The notes under the pieces are model-generated. The model had not been told where the DNA came from. It searched no databases and was given only the letters and a program-made list of their open reading frames with translations. Shown in pieces: positions 22,768 through 36,110 of a DNA stretch of 64,000 nt; the stretch's first letter is position 1; every line of letters begins with the position of its first letter. The stretch is from Ooceraea biroi. Lineage: Eukaryota > Arthropoda > Insecta > Hymenoptera > Formicidae. The stretch is from the NCBI RefSeq assembly GCF_003672135.1, contig NC_039512.1:13036874-13100873 (forward strand). The letters run 5' to 3'. Made by a program: the position numbers and the translations under genes.

Positions 22768-25379
22768 TTATCCAAACATTCGCAGTAGATCCCCAATTGT
22801 TTTAGTCGCTAGGAAAGCATCGAGTTGCTTCGTGAGGAGAGCGTCTACTTGCTGCGCAAGCTGATCCTGATAATTATTGATGAATTCAGGCACGATATCG
22901 GAGATTACGGAGCTTATTACCTCGGATACTTCCTCGTCGTTGAAGAGACCAGTTATCTTGAACTATGGGGAAAAAACAAAAAATTAATTCTTGTTCCGAA
23001 GTTTATAGTTAAAAAAAAGAAGGAAAATGTCGAAAATTGCGATTCGGTTGTACTTACGTCTAACGCCTTCAAAGAAAATTTCGATGACAAGCTCTTCACT
23101 TTGAGATATTTGCCGTTCACTACAAGAGTAACGGTCGTCCCGAAAACGAAGTCATGCGCGGCCACACTAAAAATTTAATACATATATAATATTACAGTGA
23201 TATCTTGATCTTATTAAATTTTTTATTATTAATTATCATTTCTTAAAATAAAAATTTAATAGTTGCAGATAAGATTGCAAAAATTGCAATGTATACACGT
23301 ATTTAAGCAGGAATTGGCTTCAAAACAAATGTATTATTTTATTTAAAAGTGGAACGATAAATTATTTCGAATCAGCAAGAATAAGTGTGAAAATACTCCT
23401 AAATGGACCACGTATAAATCTTGGCTAAAACCTGACCTTGACTATTGTCAAGAGAGGGAAAACAAGCGCGAAAACCGATGTACACAGCGGTGCGGTCACG
23501 TATACGCTTTACACATGAACAAATGCATGCATAACAGATGAATTTAGTTTAATAATGTCCTTCGTCGTAGTTGACATTGCCTGATAAAGTCGGGAATGCT
23601 TTGAATGAAGAACGGCTGATTCATTGTCAGTCATTGGAGCTCTCGTTTTGTCACGCGTATATTTCAAGCATTGTGTACTTGTTGTAAATATAGACGAAGC
23701 GAAATAGAAAACGAACGTTTTCCGCGAACGAGGAAAAATAAGAAATAATTATAATAATTGTAATACACGTACGCGTATACATTAATATCACGCATCAGTA
23801 TACTAATAATTATAATTATATACTATTCTATCAGATTTATTATTACATAAAAGTAATGAAAATAATAATAAAAACTAAAATAATTTCGCCAGAGTTCAGT
23901 TCCAACTGAAAAGATCTTTACATCTTACATTGACAAATAAACAAAATCTACGCATTTTGTTTATTGATTACTTTATCTATTTTTTATCTATTATTTGGAT
24001 TATCAGCAAATGTTATTTCAAGTATCTGATAAACTGAACACGCAACGAAATTGTTATCAGTCAAACTCGTAAGAGAAAAGGAGAACACTCACTCTATCTT
24101 GCCTTTGCCATAAATTTCGAAGTCGTTGACGGTGGCGTCTATTGCGTAATCTGTACTCGCGACTATTTGCGGCCACGAGAGATTCATGCTGAATTTTAAT
24201 CCTATTAACTGGAAGTTACCACTCAACACGTTATACTCGGACAGGCTATCCACTCTCAGGTTCGTCAAGAATCCGTCCACTCTAAAAATACGCCGAATAA
24301 GAAAATTATGAATTAATTCTAAACTTTATAAATATGTCTCTTGCCTTTACCGTTTTAGAATCGACACACACACCGCGTGATCTATCAAATTATATAATTA
24401 TTTGTAGAAACAATATTGTTGAGACGAAAAAAAATGTCTGTACGAAGAAGAAGAAACGTTCACAGCAATAATAAGAGGGAGAGAGGAAATGAAAGATTTC
24501 AAGTTTGAGGCTAAAGGAGGCGGAACACAGAGTAGAAAGGAAACGATCCGCAAGGCAGTAGTTGCGTGTGTGTCAAGGATTAAATAGGAAGCCTCGTACA
24601 GCTTTGTTCTTCGCGGCATTGCAGCATCACTCAACTCAAGAATCAAGAAACGACACGCACTTTATCATTTCTTCGTCGACCTTGAGCGGAACTTCTTTCA
24701 TGACGAATGGATCCAAGATTGGAAGCCCGAGTTCCTCGTCTCCCGTCTTCATTTTGGTCTTGAAGTCCTCGAGGAATTTTTCGACTTTATTCGCCTGCTC
24801 ATCGATGGGTGCAACTAAAAATTCGCGAAATGTAAGATTTGCTAAATTACAAACACTTAAACATTACGTACATTGCTGAGATGTTTTATCTTTTGCAAAA
24901 GAATAATTGTTGAGAGTGGACAATTATTCCAGGCTACAGAGAAATCTGCGCGCGGTCGTTAAAAATAACGCTTGTGACATTACAATAAATGATACTGCAC
25001 AAGATCGAGTCATAAATTGAGTTTATGAGTGCATTCTGCAAAAGATTCATATCTATGCCCAGAAATAGAAGCCAAGAACAGGATAGCTAGAAATAAGCGG
25101 TTCAAAAGTAGGCGGTCCAAAAATAAACAGCAAGGCCAGTACCAAATACTTGAATGTAAGAACAATACGTTTTTTCCAGAAAAGATACGTATTGCTCAAC
25201 TAAGATATACTATACTTCCTCAACAGAGATCCGATGTATTTTTCTAGAAGAAAACAAGAGAAATACACATGTCTATACTCACTCTGATCATTTTTCTCAA
25301 TTATCCGGGCATGGCAACAGATCAGGATAAGTCCGAACACCACGAGGTGGCTCATTTTTCCGCGCAAAGTGGGAAACAT
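22768..25379 (-). CDS. secreted JHBP/takeout-family (TULIP fold) lipid-binding protein
   Basis: Haemolymph juvenile hormone binding/takeout proteins carry hydrophobic ligands in an elongated alpha/beta-wrap. Five minus-strand exons: 25379-25283, 24814-24661, 24281-24093, 23166-23058, 22962-22768. They give 247 residues, the family's usual size. Exon 1 encodes a signal peptide (SHLVVFGLILICCHA, cut near residue 25). Exon 2 has LGLPILDPF and a VPLKV strand. Exon 3 has FLTNLRVDSLSEY and ISWP-like SWPQIVASTDYAIDATV ending with YGKGKIE. Exon 4 is a beta-rich segment with VNGKYLKVKSLSSKFSL. Exon 5 is amphipathic helix to the end (LFNDEEVSEVISSVI...VPEFINNYQDQL). The N-terminal cysteine pair usual in takeout proteins is absent, and the mature chain appears free of cysteine. 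The ligand cannot be told from sequence. Translation could also begin at the second Met (residue 9). Confidence 0.8.
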
Positions 25380-26216
25380 GGTCGACTGTCCGATTGCCTC
25401 TGGAGACGTGGAAAGAAGAATGTCTTTCCTTTCGAAGTTAACGAATTTGCTGCGTCTTCTTTATCAATCGATGAGCGATTGCGAGGGAAGAAACTGCAGT
25501 GATTCTCGCGACTTAACGTGCCAAATCGAAGGTAGTTGCTCGAAAAGAAGAAAATTTATGCGCGTCCAGGGAGTCCGTTTGACGTACTCGATCGCGTGTG
25601 TAGTCGCTATCTGCCCGTGTACCGAAACGACGATACGCTAATTACACACGAGTATATCCTCGCAAATTGGTTCACTGCTCTTGCGACTGCTCGAACGCGA
25701 TAAGAGTCCCGCGAGTAACAATTAAGAAAATAACGCGGCTATTATATAGATCGCCGGTATCGGATCCAGCTGGGCATTAAGATCTCTTATCTGATATCAG
25801 CCGATGGTGTTCGATCAATGTGTCAATCCGTCGAAAGTCGAAAGATGAACGAAAGAAGAAATGTACATTTCTTCGCGTTATCTTCGTCAAATTTCGTCTG
25901 GACATCCATTTGCTGATCTCGGAGCGATCCGTCATTTCATCACATTTCAGGAGCATGGTCAAGCGCAATTAGGCATAATTAGTCTAGTAGAAAGTGGTCT
26001 TTGTTTTGACAAAGAATCTCGACATCTTATCGAAGTGAAGATCAGCTCACAGATTAGATTATAAAGCAGCTTGTTGCTGTAACACGTGAAACAATCAGTT
26101 GGACAAAAAAAAACTTTCTTCATTTGCCGAGATTTAATCATCTGATTGCAGCGGGTACACACATTCGCAATTTACTGAATAGATTTGTTCTCATTTTTCT
26201 TTTATTAAACAGATTA
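25380..26216. other. region upstream of the JHBP-family gene
   Basis: Should hold the JHBP gene promoter (reading leftward) and, if real, the 5' part of the hypothetical gene at 26217. A good acceptor, TTTATTAAACAG, ends at 26212, with a long pyrimidine-rich run before it. No conserved coding segment was recognised. Confidence 0.4.
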
Positions 26217-26646
26217 ATGAGGGCCTGCGCTCCTGCTTTCCACTCCGATGGGATTAAATTATCAGCAAGGGTATCAAAGGGACGCGCGATGAGCAGAAAT
26301 TTCACTTATGGCAGAAATACGCAATATCGGGACAGAGAATATAGACAAGAAGATTTTCACAAACGGTAAGAGCAACAATTAACAACAAAAATTAATTACC
26401 AAAAGAAAGTATGCTATAATGAAGAAATAACTATCTAAAAATGGCAGGTGCTCGTTAAGTTTGGCAGCTAAATTAGAGAAATTGCCAGCTGTCACGCGTG
26501 ATCTATTAATCGCGGATAAAATCGCAACGCGCGACGCAGTGGCTCATGAAAGATGTAATGCCACCGCCTTGAAGTTGCAGAGAGGACTCGATTTAATGAG
26601 CTCCGGAATATCCTGGCAAACGGTATTATTAGCAATGCACTATTGA
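26217..26646 (+). CDS. hypothetical two-exon protein, weakly supported
   Basis: Two open segments, 26217-26365 and 26448-26646, join in phase through CG|GTAAGA and GGCAG|G to give 115 residues. A strong acceptor lies just before the first, so it may instead be an internal exon of a longer gene. The product is basic in the first half (SRNFTYGRNTQYRDREYRQ) and helix-like in the second (AAKLEKLPAVTRDLLIADK, LKLQRGLDLMSSG). I recognise no family. The second half has the Leu/Lys/Glu periodicity of a real helix. Not supported by any neighbour or motif, so it could be chance. Confidence 0.3.
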
Positions 26647-26859
26647 CTATATATTACACACAAATTGTCCCTCTATTATATTATCTATATATTGTCTACA
26701 TATTACATTATTACGCTCTCTGCCATGCATGTTACCATATTATTCATCCATCTATATAAATTATCCACACATATAATATACCATATATATCTACGTAGCG
26801 TACTATTATACACACTATTATTCTATATAAACTATCCTCTTCCGATTTTCCGTCGGGTT

Positions 26860-26973
26860 AACGGCGGGGGTGAAAAGGGAGATGAAGTTGGAGTAGCGCG
26901 AACGAGGGATGAGATGCGAGAGAGAGAAAGATAAACGGAGGGAGAGAGAGAGAGAGCGCGCGAGCAAATGAGG

Positions 26974-27007
<34 letters not shown>

Positions 27008-27152
27008 GAGCGAAAGCCGACGGAACGCGACGGGATGGCGGGAGGGTTGAAGGTGCTCGGCTGGTGGCGAAGCGGGGTGCGTAGGGGTTGAGAGGAGGGA
27101 TGCCAGGCCGTCCGCCGGTTCACCCTCACTAACCCGCGGTTCGCTCGACTCT
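26860..27152 (+). promoter_or_regulatory. GAGA-rich promoter-like block upstream of ace-1
   Basis: Long GAGAGA tracts at about 26919-27008 (GAGA-factor type sites on the plus strand) precede a CpG-dense region, and TCAGTG at 27153-27158 resembles an arthropod initiator. Together these look like the core promoter of a plus-strand gene, most simply ace-1. Promoter assignment is inference. Confidence 0.4.
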
Positions 27153-27828
27153 TCAGTGCGGCCTGAACGGTTAACCGGCCTACTTCTCTCTCTCTTCCTG
27201 CGCTTCGCTGTTTTGGTCCCGCTGCCGCTGCCAACCCTCGTTGCCGTCGCCGTCATCGTCGTCGTCATCGCCGTCGTCGTCGTCGTCATCGTCGTCGTCG
27301 TCGTCTTCGTCGTCGTGACGACGTCGTCGCGTCACCGTCATCATCGCCGCGGCTGCTTGACTGGCTGCGTATCCCGATCCGATCATCGATGTAACACCGC
27401 GAGAGGAAACGCGAAACGAGAAGCGCTAGAGAGGACTCTCGCTCTCCCTCTCTTCTTCTCTATTTCTCCCTCTCTCTCTTTCTTTCTCTCTCTGTCGGTC
27501 TGGACCTCTCTACCTTTCTGTCTGTCTGCGAGCAGCCTCGCAGCCTCCGCAGCAGCTCACCGCTGCGGGCAGCCGGCCTAAGGGAAAGGAAAGGACTTGA
27601 GGATCGTTTGTCGGCCAGAGGGTGATTCTTGCACCGCGCGGTGTTTCGCATGTCGGTGGTGACGACTCGGTGACTCGGTCCCGAAGCGATCGCGGAACAC
27701 ACGTTCGGCAGTCACGGGGGTGTTACGACACACGGCGGGGATCGCACTCGTCGACGGCTGACGACGACGTCTCGCCAACGGACGACGGCGACGAACGGAC
27801 GCTACCCCGCACCACCGCGGGAAACCGT
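27153..27828 (+). other. candidate non-coding first exon of ace-1
   Basis: CpG-dense stretch ending in an excellent donor, GAAACC|GTAAGTG at 27829. It contains a (GTC)n triplet tract (27250-27318), CT runs, a start-stop element ATGTAA at 27389-27394 and a 7-codon upstream ORF starting at 27650. No long ORF reads into the donor in a meaningful frame, which fits 5' UTR. The link to ace-1, 12 kb downstream, rests only on strand and order. Confidence 0.35.
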
Positions 27829-28154
27829 AAGTGTTGCTTTCTCTCTCACTCTCTATGTTTCTCTCTCTCTCTCTCTCTTACATCTCGTCTCGTCTCTCCG
27901 AGTTGTGTGCTGAAGATCGATTCCCCCCTCTCTCTCTGTCTCTCTATCTGTCTATCTCTCTCTTTCGTTCAACCCTCTCTCATCCTTCCCTCTCTTTCTC
28001 TCATTTTATCCGCGGACTCGGAGTAAAAGTGTCTCGCGCTTCCACGCGCGTCCCGGTCGTCCTCATCTCGCCTCCGACTTTTTTCTTTCTCCCTTAATTC
28101 TCATCGCCATTCGCATTACGTTCGTTGTCTTCCCTGTGGCCATCCCCTTCCATC

Positions 28155-28159
<5 letters not shown>

Positions 28160-28207
<48 letters not shown>
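28160..28207 (+). repeat. (TC)n microsatellite, about 24 units
   Basis: Uninterrupted TC dinucleotides, the longest pure run in the window. Confidence 0.95.
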
Positions 28208-28209
<2 letters not shown>

Positions 28210-31200
28210 CACGAAACGCGACGCAGAAGGCCCGTCGGCTACGGTGGTGTAGCGTGGACAGCTGCCGGGAGAGAGCTGCGTGGATCTGCGTGGGGCTGCG
28301 TAGATGACAAGGGGTGGCCCTGACTGCTGACGGCTGACTCGCGACCGATTGTTTGCGAGCGGCCACGCGCAGGTACCAGCGCAAATCAAATTCAAAAATT
28401 GGTGATGGTTGAGAGGCCGCCGCAATTTCGATTTCGCGATGTTATCATCGAATCTTTTAGACCTTGTCTAATAGATTTCTCATCTTTTCTTTCTCACCAA
28501 TAATGTCCCTAAATAACTTGAAAATCAGTGAGATGATCATGGAGTATTTAGCTTTAAATTCTCTTGATCAAATCCGCTCCGGGTGATCACGTGAATGTAC
28601 ACATACATGAAACGCGCCGTGTATAAAATCACACGTTCCAAATTCTGATGCGGATTGCAAATAACGGAGAGATTTGGCTTACGAAGGGAAAGGACACACT
28701 TTCAGGAAGAGAAAATTAAGCATTGCAGTAAGTTAAGTTTCAAGCTTTTCGTTTGCCTTCGTGTCTCCTCTCTTTTCTCACGTGCGAGCACATATACAAC
28801 CACACGTACATTCCTTATTAAAATACCCTCGATTCGGTAGGTTCGCGAATCTTTCATGCGCGTAGTATACTCGGTATTTTCTTCGCGCGGTTGCTCCTTT
28901 ATAAATTACACGCTTCTCGGTGCCTTTTTTTTTACGTATGAGTGTACATCCAGCGCCGTAAAAAGATCTTCGATCCCGTAGTTTCGCGAACGTTTTTACG
29001 CGCGCAGCATACCGGATAACGTGTCGATTAAAGCCCGCACCATTACCCTACCTGTCCTCTCGCCCCCTCGCTCCCCTGCTCTCTCTCCCGCATCCCTCGT
29101 TCCCCGTTCCCCGTTGTGGAATAATTAACCGCTATGCAGCAGCGTACCGCGAAACGACACGATCGATTTTAGGTCACGATCGTTCGCCCGTAATCCGATT
29201 AGTTTCTGCAACAGTGTGATAAGCAGCGACGACAGCGATAAACAATGACGCTAAAGCGGACGTGCGATAAAGCCACCACCGGCGATGCGCAGCAGGACTC
29301 CCGTGTCCTGACCATTAAACGTAAAAGGACTCATCCCTCCGCGGGGAGATTCGATGAAACGAACGCACAAAGCGCCCTGCGCTCTTGAATCTGGATAGCA
29401 TTGTAATCGCACGCTAATAACTAGGCGCTTAAGCTGAGCGCCCGTTTCATGGCATCGCTCTCGGAAGAGTAAGAAGAGTAACGGCCGATGTCCACTCGCG
29501 AGTAAAACGAGGATGGAGAGTCACTCGACAGTCGTGCAAATTGCCCATTAGCAAATGGATGCGCATCGTTGCGGGGAGTATCATAAAAGTGCGCCGTTCT
29601 CTTTTATTTATACGTTATACGTTTATTCTTTTATCCTTCATATTCGCAGAAATCACTCCTAAATAAGCTTCGGACTTGCTCTCCTGCCTGTTTGCGTTCT
29701 CCCAAGCTCGAGCTTAACAGTCCACTCGAGAGTAATAAAGAGAACGAACGCACCCTCCCTCTGTCTCTCTCTCTCTCTCTTTCTTGTCATAAATAAAGAG
29801 GATAATTTCTCTTGGTGCTCTCCAAGATATGTCGATTCGCAAGTGTCGACTCTTGATTGTGTCTTAAATGAGCAATGGCCTTCCAAGCTGTTACGGGTCC
29901 TTCTCTTGGTAGGACGTGACGTAACCCTCATGACGATATTTCGCCGTCAATGTCTAAACTGCGGGGAGACATTTTACATCAAAGAGCCTTTTCTTTCGCT
30001 CTATTGGAAGAGTCTGGTCTAATTTCCTGTCAATTTGTGCGGCACTTTGCGACGAACGATACCACGACGATGTGTACGTCGTCGCGTCCACCGAACGTCA
30101 TTCGTTCGTTCGTTCATTTGCTCGCCCTTGCTACCCCGCGAGGATGAAGAAGCAACGCGGGTGCAAGGGACAGAATATCCCGCTGGCAAGTGTTACGTCG
30201 CGTATCGTACTTTTACCGCAGGCCGCCGTAAATACTTTAACACGTTACTTCGATCGTATCCTGCCATTATTTATCAATACACATACACACACATGCACAC
30301 ATTTGTTACCCGTGCTCTCCTCTATTTTTATCCGGAGTTATAACCGGCCCGGATAACCAGGATAATTTTCATCCTCGTCGAGATTCACGGTGGGATTTAC
30401 GACGTTCGCGCACGAGCGCGGCTCGAAGGATGTCGCTCTCGTGCCGATTCGCCTTCACCTCACCGTCAGATTCGATCGTGCAACTCCGGTCACGTTGGAT
30501 TGGAGCCCGATCGGATGTAGTAAGCGGTCGCGACGTGCCGAAAACCCGGCAGAGCGCGAGAATCGACCTAACTGCGAGGAGCGAAAAGCTAGAAAGCGAT
30601 CCGAGGACCGGGGGGTTGGACGGGGCGATGGAGCGTGGAAAACGTGGAGAGCAAACGTTGGACGCGCAAACACACGTACACGCGCGCGCGCGAGGGGGAG
30701 GAAGATGGCCTTTGCTTTTCCGTTTGCGCACACCCAATCAGGATCAGGACTAAAAATAGGGACGCCGTGACCGAACCGACTACGCTCGATTCCACAATTA
30801 TGCATCTTCCCTCGTTTCGGCCTCCCGACTACTATTTTTCGGCAGTGCGACGCGACACTGCGACCAGATCGATCTCACGCGAAAGATCGCCATCAGCCGT
30901 ACGCTTTCCTCGATTGATAGAGAGATATTATAACATATATTTGTAACGTTTATTTAGTATTTTTAATAACGAATATCTGTTACAACCATACTTTCATTTA
31001 TTTACCATATTTTCTATAGCAATCCAAGAAGGAATCGAAGGTCTAAATAAACGTTTCCTTCATAGGTGAAAGGCTTTAGTTATTTATTTTCTGTAAAGGC
31101 CTACTTCGTTTTCTTTATGATCTTTCGCATGATTTTATTGCATGAATGTCGATCTGTTTATCGTCGGAAAACGAGGACACGTGATTCTTATACACGCGCC

Positions 31201-34200
31201 AAGAGATGCGTCGTTTTTCTCGTTTAGAGTGTTTTGCAACGATAACGATACAAGTTTAGGTGGGCTGATATCTATGATGAGAAATATGGGGAATGCGTTA
31301 CGCCAGTCGTTTTGAGATCTTTTGTGGATAAAGTGGCCGAAGAGTCTCGGTGGTTGCGAAGTCACGTTTCGGCGTTGATGAAATCAGTACTTGAGTGGAG
31401 TTGAGAAAGCGGCCGCGTTTCAAGAACCGTACCTACGGAAAGCCTCTAAGCGAACGCGATTTCTTCAGCCGATAAAAATCGACGAAGTGCGGAACCCTCC
31501 CCTCGGATAATAATCTCTTTCCATTCCCTGCGTCTTCGGTCTTATCGATCGATAGAGAATCGACTTTGCACACAAAAACTATATTAATTACGTTGTTGTT
31601 TATCAATTAAGATACACGAAGATAGAAAAAGTTTTGCTACAAAGATCCCACTGAAAATAATATTGCGTGACGGGTTATCTTCCGATAACGCAATGATAGC
31701 TGATAACAGTAAAAGTAGAATTATTAATCTTTTGTTATAACAGTAGAATCTCGATGCTTACTTGTATTAACGCGCTCTTAAAAATACGTAATACGATAAA
31801 AACGCGTGAATGTGTAGTACTATACTAAGCCTCTCAGCAATCAAACTGACCAACTCCATTGATTAAAAAGTTCTTAACTTTCATAGCAAAACGCGCGCGC
31901 GCACACGTGACCGCCCGAGTACTCTGAAATTGAAAACTTTACAAAGAGTGGACCTCTGACTCATGTATTCATCAAGTTGTCTTTTAATTTGTACGGATAC
32001 CTTCCGCGCGCTAAGAACTTTCTATCGGGTTTACCTATCGCTAACTGCCGACATGTCAGGAGCAACCGGTGCGACGTGAGGACGAACGAAAGCAAAAGGA
32101 CGAAGAGAGGACGAAGTTTCGGCGGCCGACGAACGATTTTTCTTTGCCGGGCGCGCTGCATTGCGGCTGCGACGCGGCGCGACGCGACGCGACGCCGATG
32201 CGATGCGACGCATGGTGATGTCGTCGCTCGGCACCGAAAATGCGGTACCCAAAATGCTCGGAAACCCAATTTGATTGGATTGGAAAGACAAATGTCAGGC
32301 GAGCGTTAATAGAATAAGTATCGGCAGCATGAACAAAGATGGCGGACGGAGTAGAGACTCAGGATACAACTTTACGCGCTCTAATGGCTAATTCTCCTGA
32401 TCTATTCTTAATTTTTAGCATAATATTTTGTTTTTATTTACAACTTTCATTTACGTTACCGTTTATATCCTATATTTCATATTATTATAATCTAAGATAA
32501 CTTAAACTTGTAAAGGATGGTCGCTGAAGCTACACCGATTCCTTAATCGCCGCGCGCGCGCGAGCCAATCTCTTCTCTCCGTACAAACACGCGCCGGGCG
32601 ACGGGCTCCGGTGGATGGAGAAGGAAAATTTACGAGGTCCCATTCGAGGGTTGATCCGGCTCGATTCGCCCGCGAGATCGACCGTGGAAAGAAAACGGGT
32701 GTCTCAAGCGGGGCGACGGTGGGTGGGTGGATGGATGGCAGGCAGCAAGGGAGGAGGGTAGAAACGTCGAAACGAAGGAGCGAGAGAAAATAGGACTCGG
32801 TGTCTGGTTCGGTGCCTGGTACCCTCCGGTCGTCTCGCGCTGTTGTTTTATCGCGCATGCCACGAACGGGCATGCGAATTTCCGATTGCCGGAGTCGGCC
32901 CGCCAAATATCAACCCGCACCGATAACGACATCTCTTTCTGTCTCTCTCTCTCTCCCTCTCTCATCTTCACGAAAGAATTATTTACTGCACACTCCGGCT
33001 GTCCCGTCATAATCCGACTGACGTGGGAAACGAGATGACGCGAGTGTGTGCCGAGTGCGAAATTTCTATAAAATGCACACATATACGCAAACATGGCCCG
33101 GCCTACCATGATAATTTTCCACGGAGTTGGCGCGTCGCCCGCTTCGCTTATTATCGTTAATGTATTCGGGATCCTCGACTCTCTCACGAAACGGAGGAAG
33201 AGAGAGAGAGAGAGAGAGAGACCTTTTACTTTTAACGACCCCCGACTACAAAAAACGCAGCAGGTTTCGAACGAAGCGCGGCGGGTCTCGCCGTAGATTA
33301 GGTCAATATTTGGCTCGCTACGCGGGTAACCGGGTCAAGGATTGCCGCCGCTGTCGCCGAATGCGTCTATCGTTCCGATAACGTGTATTATCGATGTACT
33401 ACATCTCTTCCCACCCCTTTTTCCGCACGCCCATCCGTGCGGGCTCCTGTTACTCCTCTACTCCGTCCCCCACTTCCGTTTTGCGTGTCGGATTTTTCGA
33501 ACTCATCGTCGCGTCGTTAATCCATCGAGCCCCGGTAATCCCGTTCGAAGCTGTCACTCTCTCGTCGGGGGATAAAGAGATGCAATATTTTTATTCTCGT
33601 CTCCGTATTAACTCTGAATATCGCATGAAAACGAGAGGCGTGGGAAATATTATTGTGCCCTCCAAACTCTCAGTGATCCCTCCGCGTGTATTTATTCGAT
33701 CGCTTATCAGCAATTGCGGGCGTAAAGTGGTCCCTAGTGTATTTCGGACCTCGTTAATAACTCGGCGATAACGCGCGATATTTTCCGATAGTTTACGAGA
33801 GCATCACGCGACCAATTGGAGTGATCTCGAGGGAGATTGTTGCGCTGTTGGGACTCACAATCAGAAGCGGGGTGCATGGGACTCGACGCGCGTCTTGAAA
33901 TATCATCTGCGGCCTTAATCAGAGTCGATCTGAAAATACACGGCTGGCAGTCGTGGATCGAGCGAACGAGCGGTCTAGCTGACCTAGAGATGTCACTGGG
34001 TTAGCGTGTCCATGGGCCATCCATAATCCCCGATGATACCGGCGATACATGCTCGCTTTTACCCTGTCATAGGGACTGCAGCGGCGGGTCCGACTGACCC
34101 ACTCGCGTGGATCGTCGCGTGTTTCCGACCCGCAACAGCGAAATATGCAAACCGACAACTCGATGTCTTGCAAGGAAAACGATGACGACAACAACGACGA

Positions 34201-34679
34201 AGGCGACGACGAAAACGACGACGATGACGTCGACGTACCGTTGAATCAAGTCATCTCGAAACCTTTAAGCAATTACTCGCTTATTAATATGGACACAACC
34301 TGAAAATTTAAAATATAAAATTTCGGATATTTCTTTAATTTATGTGATTTTATTTAACAATTTATTTTTATAATGATATATATTAATTTATATATTATTT
34401 TGACATTTTTGCATTTCTATATTTTTTAGAAAAAGATTCTTGAACGAAAGCCTTTTCTGGAAGGAGTTGCAGATGGAAAGAGCGAAAAGATCTTGATTGT
34501 TGGCGAACGCGCAGCTTTCACAGCGGAAAGGATAACGGGTAGTTTCTTTCTGGGACGCGCGCAGGTTGCGATGTTCATACCAATGCATACTTCGTCGTGG
34601 CAGCCGGCCGGTCTCGTCTTTCATCCCCGCGCGCGCTCGGTAATTTCCTAAATGTCCGCGCCGCAAAATTCAGCCCCGC

Positions 34680-34713
34680 AGTGCAGCCAGCCAGCCAGCC
34701 AGCCAGCCAGCCA
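34680..34713 (+). repeat. (CAGC)n tetranucleotide repeat
   Basis: About eight AGCC/CAGC units following GTGCAGCC. Confidence 0.9.
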
Positions 34714-35959
34714 AGAGCCGAGCCAATGACGCCCTGACCTTTCGTTTCTCGGTCAACGGTCGTCCGTGTGTCCGCGCGCGCACATGTGTATGTGTGTGAG
34801 TATGTATGTGTGTATGTGAGTGGCTTGTATGTGTGTGCGCGCGAAATTCACAGACGTTCGTTCCGCCCAATACCACCCTGTCGTCGTCATCGTCGTCAAA
34901 CCACGAGCTGTCGCTCCGCGTTTATTCTTAAGAAGACGTCCAATTTAAGAGAATGATTCTGACGACGGTAGCTTCGCGAAAATGCTTGGTTTTCTGATCG
35001 AGCGATCACGTAATCGTGAAAAGTGTGTTAAAATTACTTTAGAAAATGTTCATTAAATTCGAAAATGAGTTCTCGATATTCTTTGGTCCTCGAAATTCGC
35101 TTGGAGACATGTATAATACTAGTTTCCGTGCCCTGAGGTAACTTTATCGTTCACTGCGTAATATGGATCCGTTTCTCTGTCCCTGTCTCTCTCTCTTCAC
35201 TCTCGAGTAGGGGCCACGTGGAAAGATTTTGCCCCCTCATTGTCTTTCCTCGTCCGTTCATATGCGAATTCCACGTCGCTTTCGGGAGGGGGCGACGAAG
35301 GGACGAAGACAGCAAATAGACGGGCGACTGGAATTTCTAATAAGCGCGTATGTTCGTCCCGGCTTTCGGCATTCGGCCGGAGCGTGGCCCGAGCGGAATT
35401 CGCGGATGACGAATTTATTCCGCCGGCGGGCACGAGATGAAGGCGCGCTTCCGGTGGAGCGATGCGCGTCGCCGAGGGACCAAATTCAACGCTCAACAGG
35501 AGAAGAGGGCCGAGAGCACGGAGAGAAAAAGAATTTCACAACGTCGCAATGGGACACGAGACTGCCGTTTGACGTGAATGCGAGCGAATTTTTCGTCGCT
35601 ACAGCCTCAGCATCAGAGAGACTCGACATCACGACGAGATTTAATTAAAATGTAGAATTTCACATTCTTTTATTTATTATCTACTTCAGTATTTCATTCC
35701 GCCGATTCATCTCTCTCACGACTCTCTGTGTCTTCGCTTATTATATTATTCTCTTCTCCGTTACTATCAATCTACACTTTTTCTTTGAAAGATTAACTCT
35801 AGGATTACGATGAACATGTTTCCCATTCCCTTTTCATTTTCGCAATCGTTCTAACAATAATTCCCAAATAACGAGCACGCGATTCCTACGTTTTTCATCC
35901 TTCACTTCCGACGTGCATCCTCATTCGTCCAGTCTAATGACAATCGCGTTGTGTTGCAG

Positions 35960-36110
35960 AAGCGAACGATGCTCCACGAACGAAGGATGTAGAGAACAAC
36001 GGGAGGACAAGCGGATCTGCCTGTCGCGGATTCGCAGGGGGAACATCGCCGTTGTCTAAAGTCTAATCACCTCGAGCCGCGTCGAGCATCTTCCTCGCGT
36101 CTTCCTCACT
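35960..36110 (+). other. candidate internal non-coding exon of ace-1
   Basis: Flanked by acceptor GTGTTGCAG (ends 35959) and donor CTCACT|GTAAGTATCG, both near consensus. It includes a short upstream ORF (ATGCTCCACG..., eight codons with stop). No open frame continues across it. A second donor-like site, CTCCG|GTGAGTTG at 37087, ends a CpG-rich stretch (36890-37086) that could be an alternative first exon. Confidence 0.35.

Larger units (their letters stand above)
27829..35959 (+). other. probable large 5' intron of ace-1, no gene seen
   Basis: Eight kilobases of mixed sequence with simple repeats: (CT)n at 28160-28207, CA runs near 30280 and 30675, GA at 33200-33221, (CAGC)n at 34680-34713 and GT-rich sequence at 34785-34840. 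ORFs of 100-185 codons on both strands are compositionally odd (Arg/Ser-rich) and mutually overlapping, so I treat them as non-coding. Confidence 0.45.

Noticed and set aside
28160..28207. CRISPR or tandem array reading of the TC run and similar tracts
   Set aside because: Simple dinucleotide repeats in a eukaryotic genome, with no spacer structure.
26818..28425. Many overlapping ORFs around the GA/CT and GTC repeats
   Set aside because: Frames are open on both strands only because of microsatellites and high GC; no protein-like pattern.
30369..33187. ORFs of 100-185 codons within the presumed ace-1 intron
   Set aside because: Arg/Ser-rich, mutually overlapping on both strands, with no start context, splice partners or recognisable motif.
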